Assembly: GCF_002257665.1 (NCBI RefSeq)
Contig: NZ_MQWB01000001.1
Coordinates: forward strand, 1,425,731-1,489,730
Source: Rubricoccus marinus
Lineage (GTDB): Bacteria; Bacteroidota; Rhodothermia; Rhodothermales; Rubricoccaceae
DNA length: 64,000 bases
Direction of reading: 5' to 3'
The notes beneath the pieces are model-generated. The model saw only the letters and a list, made by a program, of their open reading frames with translations. It was not told the DNA's origin and did not search any database. The first letter of the stretch is position 1; each line of letters begins with the position of its first letter. A program made the translations under genes and the position numbers. Positions 17,522 to 24,994 of this stretch are shown in pieces.

Positions 17522-18519
17522 GGATCGAGGTCGGCCCTGAGATCTCGCGCGACGACCGCTCGGTCCTGACGACGGGCACGTTCGACGGCGTCCATCTGGG
17601 CCACCGCGCGATCATCCGCTACCTGGTAGACCGCGCGGCCAAGATGGGCGGCGTGCCCACGCTTGTGACGTTCGACCCACATCCGCGGGAGGTCATCGCG
17701 GGCGTCCACGTCCCGCTCCTGACCACGATGGACGAGCGGGCCGCGCTCGCGCGCGCCCTCGGAATCGAGCGCTTTGTCGTCCTCCCGTTTACGCGCGACC
17801 TCTCGAACCTAGAGCCCGAGGACTACATCGCCGACGTGCTGCTGGGGCAGATCGGCATGAAAGAGATCGTCGTCGGGTACGACCACCGCTTCGGCCGCCG
17901 CGCCAGAGGCGATCGCGACCTGCTGGACGCCCTCGGCGCCGAGCACCACTTCTCGGTCGACGTGATCCCGGAGCAGATCGAGACCGGCGTGACCGTCTCC
18001 TCCACGGAGATCCGCCAGCGGCTCGCCACGGGCGACGTGGAGCGCGCGGCGCACCTTCTCGGGCGCCCATATCGGTTTTCTGGAACCGTCGTGCACGGCG
18101 AGGGGAGGGGCCGCACCATCGGCTTCCCGACCGCGAACGTGCAGCTGGAGCACGACCGCAAAATGCTCCCCGCCATCGGGGTCTACGCCGTTCGCGCGAG
18201 CGTGGCCGGCAGCGCACTGGCGCCAGAGGCCTCTGGCGACAACGTGAGTGCGCGTGTCCAGGCGCCAACCGTCCGGCACGGTATGATGAACATCGGCAAG
18301 CGGCCCACCTTCGAAGTGGACGGAGCGGTCAAAGCAGAGGTGCACCTGTTCGAAACCGACGCAGACCTGTACGGCCGTCGCCTGAGTGTGGACGTCGTCG
18401 CCCGGATCCGAGGCGAGAAGCCGTTTGACGGGCCGCAGGCGCTCGTGCGTCAGCTCAAAGAGGACCGGCAGCGCGCGCAGTGGATGCTGGTGGGCTCGCC
18501 AGAGGCGGGCTCTAAATAG
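17518..18519 (+). CDS. ribF: Bifunctional riboflavin kinase/FAD synthetase
   Basis: 333 residues, typical length. The N-terminal adenylyltransferase domain has GTFDGVHLGHR (20-30, HIGH-type motif), TFDPHPREV and the ISSTEIRQ-like SSTEIRQRLATGD. The C-terminal flavokinase domain has GRPYRFSGTVVHGEGRGRTIGFPTANV, GVYAV, NIGKRPTFE and EVHLF. It converts riboflavin to FMN and FAD. A perfect type B palindrome (18221-18238) inserts LAPEASGD into a loop of the kinase domain. It overlaps truB by 4 bases. Confidence 0.96.
   Translation: MRIEVGPEISRDDRSVLTTGTFDGVHLGHRAIIRYLVDRAAKMGGVPTLVTFDPHPREVIAGVHVPLLTTMDERAALARALGIERFVVLPFTRDLSNLEPEDYIADVLLGQIGMKEIVVGYDHRFGRRARGDRDLLDALGAEHHFSVDVIPEQIETGVTVSSTEIRQRLATGDVERAAHLLGRPYRFSGTVVHGEGRGRTIGFPTANVQLEHDRKMLPAIGVYAVRASVAGSALAPEASGDNVSARVQAPTVRHGMMNIGKRPTFEVDGAVKAEVHLFETDADLYGRRLSVDVVARIRGEKPFDGPQALVRQLKEDRQRAQWMLVGSPEAGSK
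18221..18238. repeat. Palindrome type B inside ribF
   Basis: A perfect CGCCAGAGGCCTCTGGCG, read as part of LAPEASGD between the GVYAVRASV strand and the basic strand VQAPTVRHGMMNIG. Confidence 0.9.
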
Positions 18520-18584
18520 ACCCTGGGGCCCATCGCGAGAGGCGGTGCGGGGAGTAGCCTGGGATCCATCCTACCGATCCCGCC

Positions 18585-19010
18585 ATGCGCTTCTTCGTCC
18601 TCACCGCCGCTCTCTTCCTGGCCTCTGGCGCTCGCGCCCAGGACGCAGCTGATTTCCTAGACGGGCTCATGGCTGTCGCTGAGTTCGAGGCGATGGAGGA
18701 GGGAATGAGCCTCGTGCATGGCATGGAAGTCGGCAGCTACGAAGGCTTCACCAGCATGCACGAAGTGGGGTTGCAAGCTGGCGTCGAGTACCTGGTGGTC
18801 GTGGTGACAGATATCGTGGGCGAGTTGGACCCCGACGTGTACGTGGAAGACCCCGAAGTCGAGCCTCTCGCGGCGGGCGAGGGGGAGGGCACCGACGAGA
18901 AGGTCCGCTTCACGGCGCCCGTTTCCGGCACGTACACGCTCAGCGTGGAGCTGTATGGCTGCGAGACGGACGATTGCGCGTACGGCATCGCCGTTTTCGC
19001 GGCGGAATAG
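18585..19010 (+). CDS. Small secreted protein
   Basis: 141 residues with a signal peptide (MRFFVLTAALFLASGARAQ) whose ASGARA cleavage region is encoded by a copy of the iterated word. The mature part is acidic and beta-rich (VEYLVVVVTDIVGELDPDVYVEDPEVE, KVRFTAPVSGTYTLSVELYGCETDDCAYGIAVF), resembling a pre-peptidase C-terminal (PPC)-like beta-sandwich with one probable disulfide. There is no catalytic motif. It interrupts the otherwise conserved run between ribF and rpsO. The function is unknown. Confidence 0.6.
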   Translation: MRFFVLTAALFLASGARAQDAADFLDGLMAVAEFEAMEEGMSLVHGMEVGSYEGFTSMHEVGLQAGVEYLVVVVTDIVGELDPDVYVEDPEVEPLAAGEGEGTDEKVRFTAPVSGTYTLSVELYGCETDDCAYGIAVFAAE

Positions 19011-19028
19011 CGCCGGCCGCGTTCCCAG

Positions 19029-19046
19029 GCCTCTGGCGCCAGAGGC
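19029..19046. repeat. Palindrome type A, intergenic
   Basis: Perfect 18-bp palindrome 18 bases after the stop of the small secreted protein gene. Confidence 0.9.
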
Positions 19047-19115
19047 GCCTCCGTGAAGAGACGACAGAGGCGAAAACGGCGCCGATCTCTGTAGATTGTG
19101 GCTTCTTGCGCCCGT

Positions 19116-19220
19116 ATGGACGCACCTACTGAACAGACCACGCCGCCCGGATCGTCCGGCCTCCGGCGGGTCTTCGTCCGCACCGCAGCGTCGGACGAGG
19201 ATCAACACCACGCTACATGA
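19116..19220 (+). CDS. Possible 34-aa leader ORF coupled to rpsO
   Basis: ATG 19116 opens a 34-codon frame ([20 protein letters not shown]...DEDQHHAT) whose TGA (19218-19220) overlaps the rpsO ATG (19217-19219) as ATGA. The overlap is the same type as those joining truB-ribF and pyrR-pyrB. There is no recognised domain. It may be a leader peptide that couples translation to rpsO, or chance. Conservation in relatives would decide. Confidence 0.3.
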   Translation: MDAPTEQTTPPGSSGLRRVFVRTAASDEDQHHAT

Positions 19221-19483
19221 TCAGCACAGAGCAGAAGCAGGAAATCGTCGAGACGCACGGCGGCTCCGAGAGCAACACCGGCAAGGCAGAAGTCCAGATC
19301 GCGATCTTCACCGCCCGCATCGCCGACCTCACCGAGCACCTCAAGGTCCACACGAAGGATCACACGTCGCGTCTCGGCCTGCTGAAGATGGTCGGCAAGC
19401 GCCGCCGACTCCTGAACTACGTCGCAGGAAAGGACATCCAGCGCTACCGCGATATCATCGCCAAGCTCGGCCTCCGCAAGTAG
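19217..19483 (+). CDS. rpsO: 30S ribosomal protein S15
   Basis: 88 residues, the standard S15 length. [61 protein letters not shown] matches S15 throughout. It binds 16S rRNA in the central domain. It is followed by a strong intrinsic terminator and then pnp, the same neighbour as in many bacteria. It contains no copy of the iterated word. Confidence 0.98.
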   Translation: MISTEQKQEIVETHGGSESNTGKAEVQIAIFTARIADLTEHLKVHTKDHTSRLGLLKMVGKRRRLLNYVAGKDIQRYRDIIAKLGLRK

Positions 19484-19490
19484 GCCTCTG

Positions 19491-19522
19491 CGCCGGCTCC
19501 CACAGCGGGAGTCGGCGTTTTT
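19491..19522 (+). terminator. Intrinsic terminator after rpsO
   Basis: Stem CGCCGGCTCCC (19491-19501), loop ACAGC, GGGAGTCGGCG (19507-19517) with one G-U wobble, then TTTTT (19518-19522). It begins 7 bases after the rpsO stop. The short sequence between, GGCCTCTG, looks like a truncated copy of the iterated word. Confidence 0.9.
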
Positions 19523-19626
19523 CATTCGCGCCAGAGGCTGATTCGCAGCCCGGCGCGGTTCCCGCGCGAGACCCCATCGGGCCGCGCCCGCCACTCGGCG
19601 ATTCGTTCGATAGGGTGCGCCGCACC

Positions 19627-19642
19627 GCCCGCTTCTGCGGGC
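19627..19642 (+). promoter_or_regulatory. Small stem-loop in the pnp leader region
   Basis: GCCCGC, loop TTCT, GCGGGC, directly followed by the palindrome at 19646-19663. Together they make the rpsO-pnp spacer highly structured. Confidence 0.4.
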
Positions 19643-19645
19643 CCG

Positions 19646-19663
19646 GCCTCTGGCGCCAGAGGC
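19646..19663. repeat. Palindrome type A between rpsO and pnp
   Basis: Perfect 18-bp palindrome 99 bases upstream of the pnp start codon. Confidence 0.9.
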
Positions 19664-19695
19664 CCGCCGCGCCCCCCATCGAAGGAATCCCGGAC

Positions 19696-19714
19696 GAGAC
19701 GCCAGAAGCGTCTC
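19696..19714 (+). promoter_or_regulatory. Hairpin in the pnp leader
   Basis: GAGACGC, loop CAGAA, GCGTCTC: a 7-bp perfect stem, 48 bases before the pnp ATG. In enterobacteria pnp is autoregulated through an RNase III-cut leader hairpin; a similar role here is inference only. Confidence 0.4.
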
Positions 19715-19762
19715 AACGGCTGGCTCCCCGAGAGGCCACGCGCTCTCTCAACACCCCACACC

Positions 19763-22018
19763 ATGCATAAGACTGCAATCACGCAGAACATCGAGGTTGG
19801 CGGCAAAACGCTGTCGATCGAGACCGGCAAGCTCGCCAAGCAGGCCGACGGCTCCGTCGTCATCCGCCTCGGCGACACGGTCATCCTGTCGACCGCCGTC
19901 ACGCTGAACGAGGCTCGCGAGGGCCAGCACTTCTTCCCGCTGACCGTCGACTACCGCGAGCGCTTCTCCGCTAAGGGCGCATTCCCCGGTGGCTTCTTCA
20001 AGCGCGAAGGCCGCCCGACCGATAAGGAGACGCTCACGAGCCGCCTTATCGACCGGACCATCCGCCCGCTCTTCCCGGACGGCTTCCGCAACGAGGTCCA
20101 GGTTCTGAACTTCGTCCTCTCCGCAGACGAGGAGATCGACGGCGACGTCATCGCAGGCGTCGGCTCGTCCGCCGCGCTCGCGCTCTCCGGCTCCCCGTTC
20201 GACGGACCGACCGCGCACGTCCGCGTCGGCCGCGTGAACGGCGAGATGATCCTCTTCCCGACGGTCAGCGAGCGCGCTGAGTCCGACATCGACCTCATCG
20301 TGGCCGGCAAGGCCGACGCCATCGTGATGGTGGAGGGCGAGATGGACGAGATCAGCGAGGACGATATGGTCGCCGCGCTGGAGTTCGCGCACGAGGGCAT
20401 CAAGGCTATCGTCGCGGGCATCAACGAGCTCGTCGAGACCTACGTCAAGGAGCGTGGCGAGATCACGCCGAAGACCTACGAGACTGTCGCGCCTGACGCG
20501 GACTTGGTCGAGATGGTCTACGGCAAGATCAAGTCCGACGTGGACGCGCACCTGCGCAAGGAGTACTCCAAGGAGACCTTCTACGGCGGCATCTCCGACA
20601 TCAAGAAGGCGCTTCTCACCGACCTCTTCGGCGAGGGCGACGACGCCAAGGACGAGATCGACGGCGGCTACTCCAAGGGCGACGTGAAGGAGGCATTCAA
20701 GGAGGCCGAGTCCCGCGTCATGCGCGAGATGATCCTCGACGAGGGCCTCCGTCTCGACGGACGCTCCACGACGGACATCCGCGAGATCTGGACCGAGATC
20801 GACTACCTCCCGCGCGTGCACGGCTCCGCCGTCTTCACCCGCGGCGAGACGCAGGCGCTCGTCATGGCGACGCTCGGCACCGGCCGGGACGTGCAAGCCG
20901 TGGACCAACTCTTCGACCAAGAGGACAAGCGGTTCTACCTGCACTACAACTTCCCGCCCTTCTCCGTTGGCGAGGCGCGCTTCCTGCGCGGCCCCGGCCG
21001 TCGCGAGATCGGCCACGGCATGCTCGCCGAGCGCGCGCTGGCCAAGATGATGCCCGGTGAGGAGGAATTCCCCTACACCGTCCGCATCATCTCCGACGTG
21101 CTGGAGAGCAACGGCTCGTCCTCCATGGCGACCGTCTGTGGTGGCTCCATGGCCCTCATGGCCGCTGGCGTCCCGCTGAAGAAGCCCGTCGCGGGCATCG
21201 CGATGGGCCTCATCGCGGACGGCGACAAGATCGCCATCCTGAGCGACATCCTCGGAACGGAGGATCACCTCGGCGACATGGACTTCAAGCTCTGTGGCAC
21301 GGAGGACGGCATCACGGCCTGCCAGATGGACATCAAGATTGATGGCCTCAGCATGGACACGATGAAGGAGGCGCTGGAGCAGGCGAAGGCCGGCCGCCAG
21401 CACATCCTCGGTGAGATGGCGAAGACCATCGGCGAGGCCCGCGAGGAGATCTCTCCGACCGCGCCACGTCTCATCCAGGTCGTCATCGACCAGGACTTCA
21501 TCGGCGCCATCATCGGGCCAGGTGGCAAGATCATCAAGGGCATCCAGGCCGACACCGGCGCTCAGATCAACATCGACGAGCGCGACGGCAAGGGCTTCGT
21601 GACCGTCGCCGCCCCGAACATGGACGCTGCGCACGCCGCAGTCGACATCATTCGTGGCATCGTGAGCCAGCCCGAGGTCGGTGAGACCTACATGGGCACG
21701 GTCAAGAACCTTCTGCCCTTCGGCGCGATCATGGAGATCATGCCGGGCAAGGAGGCGATGCTCCACGTGAGCGAGATGGCCCACGGCTACGTCAACGATC
21801 CGGCCGACGAGTGCCAGATCGGCGACAAGTTCGAGGTCCAGCTCATCGAGGTCCGCGACGGCGGCAAGCTCCGCGTGAGCCGCAAGCCGTTCCTCCCCGA
21901 GCCCACCGAGGAGGAGAAGGCAGCGATGGCCAAGCGCCGTGAGGAGCGTAGCTCCCGCGACGGTGGCGGACGCGGCCGCGGTGGACGTGACGGCGGCCGT
22001 GGCCGTCGCCGCGACTAG
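19763..22018 (+). CDS. pnp: Polyribonucleotide nucleotidyltransferase (PNPase)
   Basis: 751 residues. Two RNase PH domains (about 10-230 and 310-550) are joined by a helical linker; the second carries GRDVQAVDQL, SNGSSSMATVCGGSMALMAAGVP and DHLGDMDFK. A KH domain follows (IGAIIGPGGKIIKGIQADTGAQINID), then an S1 domain (GETYMGTVKNLLPFGAIMEIMPGKEAMLHVSEMA), and an RG-rich tail (GGGRGRGGRDGGRGRRRD) that should bind RNA. It degrades RNA 3' to 5' with phosphate. It is one of the longest stretches of the window without any copy of the iterated word. Confidence 0.98.
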   Translation: MHKTAITQNIEVGGKTLSIETGKLAKQADGSVVIRLGDTVILSTAVTLNEAREGQHFFPLTVDYRERFSAKGAFPGGFFKREGRPTDKETLTSRLIDRTIRPLFPDGFRNEVQVLNFVLSADEEIDGDVIAGVGSSAALALSGSPFDGPTAHVRVGRVNGEMILFPTVSERAESDIDLIVAGKADAIVMVEGEMDEISEDDMVAALEFAHEGIKAIVAGINELVETYVKERGEITPKTYETVAPDADLVEMVYGKIKSDVDAHLRKEYSKETFYGGISDIKKALLTDLFGEGDDAKDEIDGGYSKGDVKEAFKEAESRVMREMILDEGLRLDGRSTTDIREIWTEIDYLPRVHGSAVFTRGETQALVMATLGTGRDVQAVDQLFDQEDKRFYLHYNFPPFSVGEARFLRGPGRREIGHGMLAERALAKMMPGEEEFPYTVRIISDVLESNGSSSMATVCGGSMALMAAGVPLKKPVAGIAMGLIADGDKIAILSDILGTEDHLGDMDFKLCGTEDGITACQMDIKIDGLSMDTMKEALEQAKAGRQHILGEMAKTIGEAREEISPTAPRLIQVVIDQDFIGAIIGPGGKIIKGIQADTGAQINIDERDGKGFVTVAAPNMDAAHAAVDIIRGIVSQPEVGETYMGTVKNLLPFGAIMEIMPGKEAMLHVSEMAHGYVNDPADECQIGDKFEVQLIEVRDGGKLRVSRKPFLPEPTEEEKAAMAKRREERSSRDGGGRGRGGRDGGRGRRRD

Positions 22019-22038
22019 CCTCTGGCGAACGTCCCGGC

Positions 22039-22058
22039 CTCTGGCGCTCGCGCCAGAG
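22039..22058 (+). terminator. Spaced inverted pair of the iterated word forming a hairpin
   Basis: CTCTGGCG, loop CTCG, CGCCAGAG: an 8-bp stem 20 bases after the pnp stop codon and just before a stronger hairpin at 22076. Unlike the abutting palindromes, a 4-base loop makes this a good RNA hairpin. Confidence 0.55.
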
Positions 22059-22075
22059 ACCACCGGGTTACTCGT

Positions 22076-22107
22076 GCGCCCCCGGATGCTTCGGCGTCCG
22101 GGGGCGC
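22076..22107 (+). terminator. C(UUCG)G hairpin terminator after pnp
   Basis: GCGCCCCCGGATGC, TTCG, GCGTCCGGGGGCGC: a 14-bp stem with one G-U wobble, closed by the ultra-stable C(UUCG)G tetraloop. The T-tract is weak. A near-identical hairpin follows mscL at 22747-22774. Confidence 0.85.
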
Positions 22108-22172
22108 GTTGCGTTCGGGGCTGAGCAGCGGCGAGCGCGGGGCACGCGTGTGAGCTAGGCGAGGGGATGGCG

Positions 22173-22186
22173 CTCTGGCGCCAGAG
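22173..22186. repeat. Palindrome type A core, intergenic
   Basis: CTCTGGCGCCAGAG between pnp and mscL. The outer bases are intact on the right (AGAGGCC) and diverged on the left (GGCGCTCTGG). Confidence 0.85.
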
Positions 22187-22261
22187 GCCTGTTTTGCAAG
22201 AGAGTATGTTGCGGGCTCCGCTCAGCCCCGGCGGTTTCTCCCATCACCCACCCAGGACATC

Positions 22262-22708
22262 ATGTTCAAGGAGTTCAAAGAGTTCGCCGTCAAGGGCAAC
22301 GTCGTCGACATGGCCGTCGGCATCATCATCGGGGCCGCGTTCGGCACCATCGTCACCGCGCTCGTCGAGGGCATCCTCATGCCGCCGATCGGGCTGCTCA
22401 TGGGCGGCATCGACTTCGCCGACATCTTTACCGTGCTCAAGGAGGGCACCACGCCTGCACCGTACGCGACGCTCGCCGCCGCGCAAGAGGCCGGGGCAGT
22501 CGTGATGGCCTGGGGCTCGTTTATCAACACCGTGATCTCGTTCCTGATCGTCGCCTTTGCGGTGTTCATGTTCGTGAAGTGGATCAACCGGGCCAAGGAA
22601 GCCGCTGCCGAAGAGGCCACGGAGGAGCCCGCAGCCGCCCCAGAGCTCACGGCCGATCAGCAGCTGCTGACCGAGATCCGCGATGCGTTGAAGGCCCGAG
22701 CGGTCTAG
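22262..22708 (+). CDS. mscL: Large-conductance mechanosensitive channel MscL
   Basis: 148 residues. [48 protein letters not shown] is the conserved N-terminus and first transmembrane helix; the second helix is [28 protein letters not shown], followed by a cytoplasmic tail with LLTEIRDAL. It opens under membrane tension to release solutes during osmotic downshock. The Glu/Ala-rich segment before the last helix is a little longer than usual. It is flanked on both sides by the same UUCG hairpin, so it is probably transcribed alone. Confidence 0.97.
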   Translation: MFKEFKEFAVKGNVVDMAVGIIIGAAFGTIVTALVEGILMPPIGLLMGGIDFADIFTVLKEGTTPAPYATLAAAQEAGAVVMAWGSFINTVISFLIVAFAVFMFVKWINRAKEAAAEEATEEPAAAPELTADQQLLTEIRDALKARAV

Positions 22709-22726
22709 CGCCAGAGGCCTCTGGCG
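22709..22726. repeat. Palindrome type B after mscL
   Basis: A perfect CGCCAGAGGCCTCTGGCG starting at the base after the mscL stop codon. Confidence 0.9.
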
Positions 22727-22746
22727 TCCCTGCTCTAGAGTCCTGT

Positions 22747-22774
22747 GCCCCCGGATGCTTCGGCGTCCGGGGGC
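22747..22774 (+). terminator. C(UUCG)G hairpin terminator after mscL
   Basis: GCCCCCGGATGC, TTCG, GCGTCCGGGGGC: a 12-bp stem with one G-U wobble, sharing its whole core with the pnp terminator at 22076. TCTGTAT follows. Confidence 0.85.
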
Positions 22775-22833
22775 GTCTGTATCTATCAACCCTGGAGTGG
22801 CGGCCGTCTCGCCAGAGGCAGCCGTGTTTCTTG

Positions 22834-23313
22834 CTAGCCGGGGTCTGAGGCGTTGCCTCTGGCGGGAGGAGAGCCGACGTAGATGAACAGCAGCCTGTCG
22901 TCGCGGCCCCATCCAGCGGAGCCCAGCGCCTGACGGAAGCGTGGGTCTTCGATCAGGTCGTCCTCCGTGACGATCAGGATCCCATTGGCGCCGAGCCTTG
23001 CCGCGTCCCGCTTGGCCTGCTCCACCCGGTGCCGACGAAAGCTACTCTGCTGTGCCCGAGCGTTGGGCTCGCGCCGGAGCTGCGCGAGTTCCTCGCCCGA
23101 CACGACGCGCGTGACGCCGACGCTGCGCACCTGCTGACTCGCTTGAGCCACGCCGAGCACCTCGAAAACGTCTGGAATGTCATCGCGAGACTCGTACACG
23201 ACGACGCTATCGCGGTGCAACACGGGATAGCCGTTCGCCGCGACGCCGGACGGTGCCGATGCAGAGCATGCGCCAAGAGCTAGAACGGGGAGGAGGAAAA
23301 AGAGCGTGCGCAT
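22834..23313 (-). CDS. Putative lipoprotein
   Basis: 159 residues with a lipoprotein signal (FFLLPVLALGAC, Cys16). The mature part includes EVLGVAQASQQVRSVGVTRVV, a basic helix (SSFRRHRVEQAKRDAARLGANGILIVTED) and ends with a variable Gly/Pro tail. The pattern of a helix ending AARLGANGILI followed by a beta-strand recalls small YbjQ/DUF4156-like lipoproteins, but I would not assign a family. It is divergent from the symporter at 23450. Confidence 0.55.
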   Translation of the reverse strand: MRTLFFLLPVLALGACSASAPSGVAANGYPVLHRDSVVVYESRDDIPDVFEVLGVAQASQQVRSVGVTRVVSGEELAQLRREPNARAQQSSFRRHRVEQAKRDAARLGANGILIVTEDDLIEDPRFRQALGSAGWGRDDRLLFIYVGSPPARGNASDPG

Positions 23314-23373
23314 AGGGGTTCGTAGATGTGTTCCGGCCCGAACCTACACCCTTACACGTAGCACCCGCGCCAC

Positions 23374-23391
23374 GCCTCTGGCGCCAGAGGC
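23374..23391. repeat. Palindrome type A in the divergent promoter region
   Basis: Perfect 18-bp palindrome between the divergent lipoprotein gene (start at 23313) and the symporter gene (start at 23450). Confidence 0.9.
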
Positions 23392-23449
23392 CAGACGTGC
23401 GCAGGGAAGCGGCTCTCGCGATCTTAGCGCCGCACCTTCCCGATCGCCT

Positions 23450-24994
23450 GTGGCCGAATCGTCCTCCACCCAACGCTTTACCTCGCGCTGGGGCCTGATC
23501 CTCAGCGTTCTCGGCATCGCCGTCGGCACCGGCAACATCTGGCGCTTTCCGCGCATCGCGGCGACGAACGCCGGGGACGGTGGTGCGGGCGCGTTCCTCG
23601 TCGCCTGGCTCGTGTTTCTCGTCGCGTGGAGCATCCCGCTGATCATCGCGGAGTACGCGCTGGGGCAGCGTGGGCGGCGCGGCGTCGTCGGCACGTTTAG
23701 CACGCTCGCGGGCGGCAAGGTGGCGTGGTTGGGCGCGTTCGTGGCGTTCGTGGCCGCGGCCATCATGTGCTACTACAGCGTCGTGGCGGGATGGACGGCG
23801 TTCTACCTCGGCAAGAGCACGCTGGCCGGGCTACCTGTCACGCAAGAGGCGTCCATGGCGGGCTGGGAAGCGTTTCAGGGCAGCCTGTGGCCCGTCGCGC
23901 TGCACGCGCTCATGATGGGGCTCGGCGTGTGGGCCGTCAGCGGCGGCGTGAAGGGGATCGAGCGCGCCAACAAGGTTCTCGTGCCGTCGCTGCTGGTGAT
24001 CGTCGTGATCGCGGTGATCCGGGCGGTGACGCTGCCAGGGTCTGGCGCAGGCGTCGCGTTCCTCTTTACGCCTGACTGGGGGACGCTCACGGCGCCAGAG
24101 GTCTGGCTGGACGCGCTGACGCAGAACGCGTGGGACACCGGCGCGGGCTGGGGCCTCATCCTTACCTACGCGGCCTACATGCGCCGCGAGGACGGCGTGG
24201 TGCGCAACGCGGTCCTGACCGGCGTGGGCAACAACATGGTCTCGCTTCTGGCGGGGACGATGATCTTCGGGATCGTGTTCGCCGTCCTGGGCGCGGCGGG
24301 GCAGAGCCAGACCGAGATCCTCGACCTGATGAAAAGCAGCGGCGACCGCGGGACGGGCATGACGTTTATCTGGATGCCTCAACTGTTCGCCGAGATGCCG
24401 TTGGGCCGGCCTCTGGCGGTTCTGTTCTTCCTCGCGCTCGCGTTTGCAGCGGTGAGCAGCCTGCTGAGCATGATCGAGCTCTCGACGCGCGTGATCGTGG
24501 ACTTCGGGATCGACCGGAAAAAGGCCGTGATCGGAGTCGGCGTGGTCGGCTTCCTGATCGGGGTGCCGAGCGCGCTGTCGGGCGACATGTTCGGCAACCA
24601 GGATTTCGTCTGGGGCGTGGCGCTGATGCTATCGGGCGCCTTTATCGCGCTGGCAGTCATCCGCTACGGCGCGTCGCGTCTGCGCGAGGACATCGCGACG
24701 CCAGAGGACTGGAAGCTGCCACGTTTGTGGGACGCGTGGATCACCTACGCGATTCCGGCGCAGGCCATCGTCCTGCTCGGCTGGTGGCTATACCTCGCCG
24801 CGACGGCCTATTCCGAGAACGCGCTCGACCCGTTCGAGCCGTATTCCGCCGCGACGTGCCTGCTCCAGTGGGGCGTGGCGTTGATCGGCCTCTACCTCGC
24901 CAACGGGTGGATGCTCCGCCGCCTCGCGCGTACCGAGCCCGACCCGGCGCCTCTGGCGAACGCCAGTTCCACCGATCTCCCCGTTACGCCCTAA
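23450..24994 (+). CDS. Sodium-dependent transporter, neurotransmitter:sodium symporter (SNF) family
   Basis: 514 residues from GTG 23450. This start puts RWGLILSVLGIAVGTGNIWRFPRIAATNAGDG (the sodium- and substrate-binding first helix of the LeuT fold) about 12 residues from the N-terminus, as in the family. About twelve hydrophobic segments follow. TM6 is NAWDTGAGWGLILTYAAYM and TM8 LLSMIELSTRVIVDFGI. It imports an amino acid or related solute with Na+. The open frame further upstream overlaps the palindrome and looks non-coding. Its stop overlaps the next ATG by one base. Confidence 0.93.
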   Translation: MAESSSTQRFTSRWGLILSVLGIAVGTGNIWRFPRIAATNAGDGGAGAFLVAWLVFLVAWSIPLIIAEYALGQRGRRGVVGTFSTLAGGKVAWLGAFVAFVAAAIMCYYSVVAGWTAFYLGKSTLAGLPVTQEASMAGWEAFQGSLWPVALHALMMGLGVWAVSGGVKGIERANKVLVPSLLVIVVIAVIRAVTLPGSGAGVAFLFTPDWGTLTAPEVWLDALTQNAWDTGAGWGLILTYAAYMRREDGVVRNAVLTGVGNNMVSLLAGTMIFGIVFAVLGAAGQSQTEILDLMKSSGDRGTGMTFIWMPQLFAEMPLGRPLAVLFFLALAFAAVSSLLSMIELSTRVIVDFGIDRKKAVIGVGVVGFLIGVPSALSGDMFGNQDFVWGVALMLSGAFIALAVIRYGASRLREDIATPEDWKLPRLWDAWITYAIPAQAIVLLGWWLYLAATAYSENALDPFEPYSAATCLLQWGVALIGLYLANGWMLRRLARTEPDPAPLANASSTDLPVTP

